Under the pieces are notes generated by a model. It saw only the letters and a program-made list of their open reading frames with translations, ran no database searches and had not been told where the DNA came from. A stretch of DNA of 7,981 bases from Actinomycetota bacterium (lineage in GTDB: Bacteria; Actinomycetota; Thermoleophilia; Gaiellales; Gaiellaceae): the NCBI GenBank assembly GCA_013697465.1, contig JACCWU010000110.1, positions 1 through 7,981 of the forward strand, written 5' to 3'. Positions 5,789-7,981 of the stretch are shown piece after piece. The translations under genes and the position numbers were made by a program. Positions within the stretch are counted from its first letter, which is position 1, and the number at the start of each line of letters is the position of its first letter.

Positions 5789-6669
5789 GGACCGTCGCGT
5801 ACTACAAGGGCTGTCTGGCCTCGCTCAGCGCAAAGGAGCTCGACATCTCGACCCAGGCGCTCGCGCCCAAGGTCGGGCTCGAGCTGGTCGAGCTCGAGCG
5901 CGTCACGTGTTGCGGCGCGGGCGACATCCACGAGGCGGAGCCCGACTACTACCTCCACCTGAACGCGCGGATCCTCGCGTACGCGGAGGAGACGGGTTCG
6001 GACACGTTGATGACGGTCTGCAACGTCTGCACGCTCAATCTCCGGCAGGCGAACTTCCAGCTCAAAGGCGACGCAGCGCTCCTCGAGCGCGTGAACGCCA
6101 ACCTCGTGTCGGTCGGCGCGCCCGCCTACTCGGGCGGCGTCGACGTCCAGCACTTCCTCTGGCTCGTCTCGGCCGGCGAGGGGTACGAGCTGCTGCGGCA
6201 GGCCGCGCACAAGGGTCTCAAGGGGCTCAAGATCGCGCCCTTCTACGGCTGTCAGATCCTGCGTCCCTCGAAGCTCCTCGGGTTCGAGGACCCGGACAAG
6301 CCTTCCTCGCTCGAGCGCATCATCGAGGCGTGCGGCGGCGAGGCGATCGACTATCCCGCGAAGATCAAGTGCTGTGGGTTCCCGATCATCCAGGCGCGGG
6401 AGGACGTTGCTCTCGGCGAGCTGATCCAGCCGATCGAGCAGGCCTCGGAAGCGGGAGCGGACGCGATCGTGACCCCGTGCCCGCTCTGCCATCTCTCACT
6501 CGACGCGTGGCAGTCGAAGCTCCGCGAGCAGACGGGCAGGGACTTCCGCATGCCGATCCTCCATCTCTCGCAACTCATCGGCGTCGCCGCCGGGCTGGAC
6601 GATTCCGAGCTCAAGTTCAAGCGGCACGTCGTCTCCGTCGCGCCCGTCGTCGAGCACCTGCGCATTTGA
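5785..6669 (+). CDS. sdhE: Type E succinate dehydrogenase third subunit, HdrB-like CCG-domain protein
   Basis: This 294-residue protein resembles subunit B of CoB-CoM heterodisulfide reductase and takes the place of SdhC/SdhD in type E succinate:quinone oxidoreductases. Two complete CCG domains are visible. The first is C10-x31-C42-C43-G-x34-C79-x2-C82. The second is C156-x39-C196-C197-G-x33-C232-x2-C235. In the HdrB family these cysteines hold non-cubane iron-sulfur clusters. No long hydrophobic segment is present, so attachment to the membrane would be peripheral, through amphipathic helices, as proposed for this family. The name sdhE here means the type E subunit, not the small FAD-assembly protein of the same name. 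GTG 5785 is favoured by the 4-bp GTGA overlap with sdhB, by the Shine-Dalgarno at 5770 and by the family N-terminus (YYKGC). A stop-spanning hairpin ends the gene. The direction of catalysis (succinate oxidation or fumarate reduction) cannot be settled from sequence. Confidence 0.94.
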   Translation: MRTVAYYKGCLASLSAKELDISTQALAPKVGLELVELERVTCCGAGDIHEAEPDYYLHLNARILAYAEETGSDTLMTVCNVCTLNLRQANFQLKGDAALLERVNANLVSVGAPAYSGGVDVQHFLWLVSAGEGYELLRQAAHKGLKGLKIAPFYGCQILRPSKLLGFEDPDKPSSLERIIEACGGEAIDYPAKIKCCGFPIIQAREDVALGELIQPIEQASEAGADAIVTPCPLCHLSLDAWQSKLREQTGRDFRMPILHLSQLIGVAAGLDDSELKFKRHVVSVAPVVEHLRI

Positions 6670-6700
6670 GCTACGCCGCGAGCGGCGCAGCTCAAATGCG
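6661..6700 (+). terminator. Stop-codon-embracing hairpin at the end of sdhE
   Basis: CGCATTTGAGCT at 6661-6672 pairs exactly with AGCTCAAATGCG at 6689-6700. After one A/C mismatch, CGCCG (6674-6678) pairs with CGGCG (6683-6687) around the loop CGAG. The left arm includes the last two sdhE codons and its TGA. The following bases (TTAGAGAACT) are not a T-run. It most likely ends or stabilises the sdhABE transcript, and may separate it from the phosphoesterase gene, whose start is only 14 bases downstream. Confidence 0.75.
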
Positions 6701-6714
6701 TTAGAGAACTCGAG

Positions 6715-7539
6715 ATGTCGTTCCTGGTCCTTCTCACCGCCGCTGCGGCAGCAGCGGCGGCAGCGGCGGCCTGGGGGTGGTTCGAGGCCGGGTGGCTGCG
6801 ACGCCGCGTTCTCGAGGTGGAGCTATCGGGGATCCCGGCAGCTCTCGACGGAGTGCGGATCGCTCATCTGTCGGATCTCCACCTCGGTGTGCCCTCGCGC
6901 GGCCAGAGGGCCGTACGCGAGGCCGTCGAATGGGTCGCTCGGCGGGAACCTGACCTCGTCTTCGTCACCGGCGATCTCGTCTCTCGCCGGGCGGGACTTC
7001 CGCGACTCCTCGAGCATCTCGCCGAGCTGCCGGCCTCTTTCGTCGTCCTCGGGAACCACGACTTCGCCGCGAGCCGCGATCCCTTCTCCCAGAAGATCGA
7101 CGAGGAGGACCTGGACGCGATTCCCGGTGTGACCCTGCTTTCGGACGAGGCAGCCGAGGTCGAGCTGCGAGGCAAGCGCGTGCAGGTTGTGGGCGTCGAT
7201 CCCAGAACCTACGCGACCCGAGATGCCGCGCCGGAGTCGCTCGTGAGGTCGGAGGCGGATCTCCGGATCCTCCTGTGCCACTTCCCGGGCATTGCGAAGC
7301 GGCTGCCGCACGACGCGTTCCACCTCGTGCTCGCCGGGCATCTCCACGCGGGGCAGATCGTTCTGCCGCTCCCCGGCAAGAAGGTTCGCCTCGCACACCT
7401 GCGCGCGCGGGACGTCCACGGTCTCTACCGCTACGGCGACACCGTGCTGCACGTGTCGCCGGGTCTCGGCACCACCTTCGTGCCGTTCCGGTTCTTCGCC
7501 CGGCCGGAGATCACGGAGCTGGTTGTACGATCGGCGTGA
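6715..7539 (+). CDS. Membrane-anchored calcineurin-like (YkuE-type) metallophosphoesterase
   Basis: This 274-residue protein has an N-terminal hydrophobic anchor (residues 3-22) containing eleven consecutive alanines, followed by a positively charged segment (WLRRR). The catalytic domain begins at about residue 46 and holds every expected metal ligand of the calcineurin-like fold: Asp54 and His56 (SDLHLG), Asp87 (GDLV), Asn114 and His115 (GNHD), His189 (CHFP), and His209 and His211 (GHLHAGQ). The layout resembles Bacillus YkuE and related phosphoesterases, some of which act on membrane lipids or lipid-linked substrates. The actual substrate is unknown. ATG 6715 is preceded by a weak purine run (AGAGAA, 6703-6708). 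Arg29-Arg31 after the hydrophobic segment would fit the catalytic domain staying inside the cell under the positive-inside rule, but topology is uncertain. Its stop overlaps the next gene by one base. A functional link to sdhABE is not evident. Confidence 0.9.
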   Translation: MSFLVLLTAAAAAAAAAAAWGWFEAGWLRRRVLEVELSGIPAALDGVRIAHLSDLHLGVPSRGQRAVREAVEWVARREPDLVFVTGDLVSRRAGLPRLLEHLAELPASFVVLGNHDFAASRDPFSQKIDEEDLDAIPGVTLLSDEAAEVELRGKRVQVVGVDPRTYATRDAAPESLVRSEADLRILLCHFPGIAKRLPHDAFHLVLAGHLHAGQIVLPLPGKKVRLAHLRARDVHGLYRYGDTVLHVSPGLGTTFVPFRFFARPEITELVVRSA

Positions 7540-7981
7540 TGACGTCACGGCTCGCCGGACTCACGGGCGCGACCCTCGAGACGGCGCCATCGGTGTGTCA
7601 AACGTGTGTCTGGTGGCAGACGCGTGGCAACCGGGAGCCCGACAAGCGGCGCTGGATGGAGCGCGCCGAGGACGAGTGGGGAGCGTGGGGGACGATCTAC
7701 CGTGACGACGACGGCCGCGTGCTCGGCTCGATGCAGTATGGCCCGGCGCACCTCTTCCCGCGTGCGGCCGACCTCCCGGCCGGGCCGCCGTCCGAGGACG
7801 CCGTCCTCGTCACGTGTGCGTACCTGCTTTCGGACTCGCAGCCCTGGATCGAGCAGTCGCTCTTCCTCGCGGCGATCGGCGAGGCTCGCGACAAGGGGGC
7901 GCGCGCGCTCGAGGCCTTTGCGTACCGGTATCGGGAGGGCACGACGCCCGCGGAGCGTTTCCTCGTGCACCGCACCGTCTT
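7539..7981 (+). CDS. GNAT-like protein with CxxC motif, cut by the window end
   Basis: This frame is open from ATG 7539 to the last base, with 147 complete codons visible. ATG shares one base with the phosphoesterase stop (TGATG), which implies coupled translation. The N-terminal C20-Q-T-C23-V-W-W and the following WMERAEDEWG, LGSMQYGPAHLFPRA and ALEAFAYRY stretches match an actinobacterial GNAT acetyltransferase family with a CxxC near the start. The strand before the cofactor site is present (AVLVTCAYL, 88-96). Where GNATs carry the pyrophosphate-binding R/Q-x-x-G-x-G/A turn, this protein has DSQPWIEQSL (99-108), with no glycine. It may therefore not bind acetyl-CoA in the usual way, or it may be a structural paralogue. 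The family assignment rests on recalled patterns. The 3' end is outside the window and the substrate is unknown. Confidence 0.7.
   Translation, partial: MTSRLAGLTGATLETAPSVCQTCVWWQTRGNREPDKRRWMERAEDEWGAWGTIYRDDDGRVLGSMQYGPAHLFPRAADLPAGPPSEDAVLVTCAYLLSDSQPWIEQSLFLAAIGEARDKGARALEAFAYRYREGTTPAERFLVHRTV

Overview
The window is a GC-rich, densely packed, single-strand block with every gene on the + strand. The codon use strongly favours G or C in third positions. Several family flavours fit a high-GC actinobacterium, perhaps of the class Thermoleophilia: the actinobacterial-style HELLH/AVP/APH secreted protease, the CxxC GNAT family and the LSNDPLGDLNP epimerase. This placement is inferred from family resemblance and composition only. 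No RNA genes, CRISPR arrays or insertion sequences are visible, and no gene-free stretch exceeds about 105 bases.

Region 1 (1-1427) holds the 3' part of a classical short-chain dehydrogenase. It overlaps by 4 bp (ATGA) a complete extended-SDR nucleotide-sugar epimerase/dehydratase. The epimerase has Ala where the catalytic Ser/Thr normally sits. Region 2 (1428-2895) starts with a candidate promoter and a clear Shine-Dalgarno. It then encodes a secreted metzincin-like protein with an HExxH site, a Met-turn-like motif and two Cys-rich C-terminal repeats.

Region 3 (2949-6669) is the core of the window: a three-gene succinate dehydrogenase/fumarate reductase operon of the type E (non-classical) kind. 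It has a flavoprotein SdhA, and an iron-sulfur SdhB with a four-Cys third cluster and a long C-terminal tail. The third subunit, SdhE, resembles heterodisulfide reductase B and carries two complete CCG cysteine motifs. There are no cytochrome b or membrane-anchor genes (sdhC/sdhD) between or directly after them. Electrons should pass from succinate through FAD and the SdhB clusters to SdhE, which probably meets the quinone pool at the inner face of the membrane. Two perfect or near-perfect hairpins embrace the stop codons of sdhA and sdhE. Between sdhA and sdhB, the hairpin is followed by three exact tandem copies of an 8-base Shine-Dalgarno-like unit. This is the most unusual nucleotide-level feature here.

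Region 4 (6715-7981) has a membrane-anchored YkuE-like metallophosphoesterase with an eleven-alanine run in its anchor. It overlaps by 1 bp the start of a GNAT-like protein that is cut by the window end and lacks the usual acetyl-CoA-binding glycine motif in the visible part.
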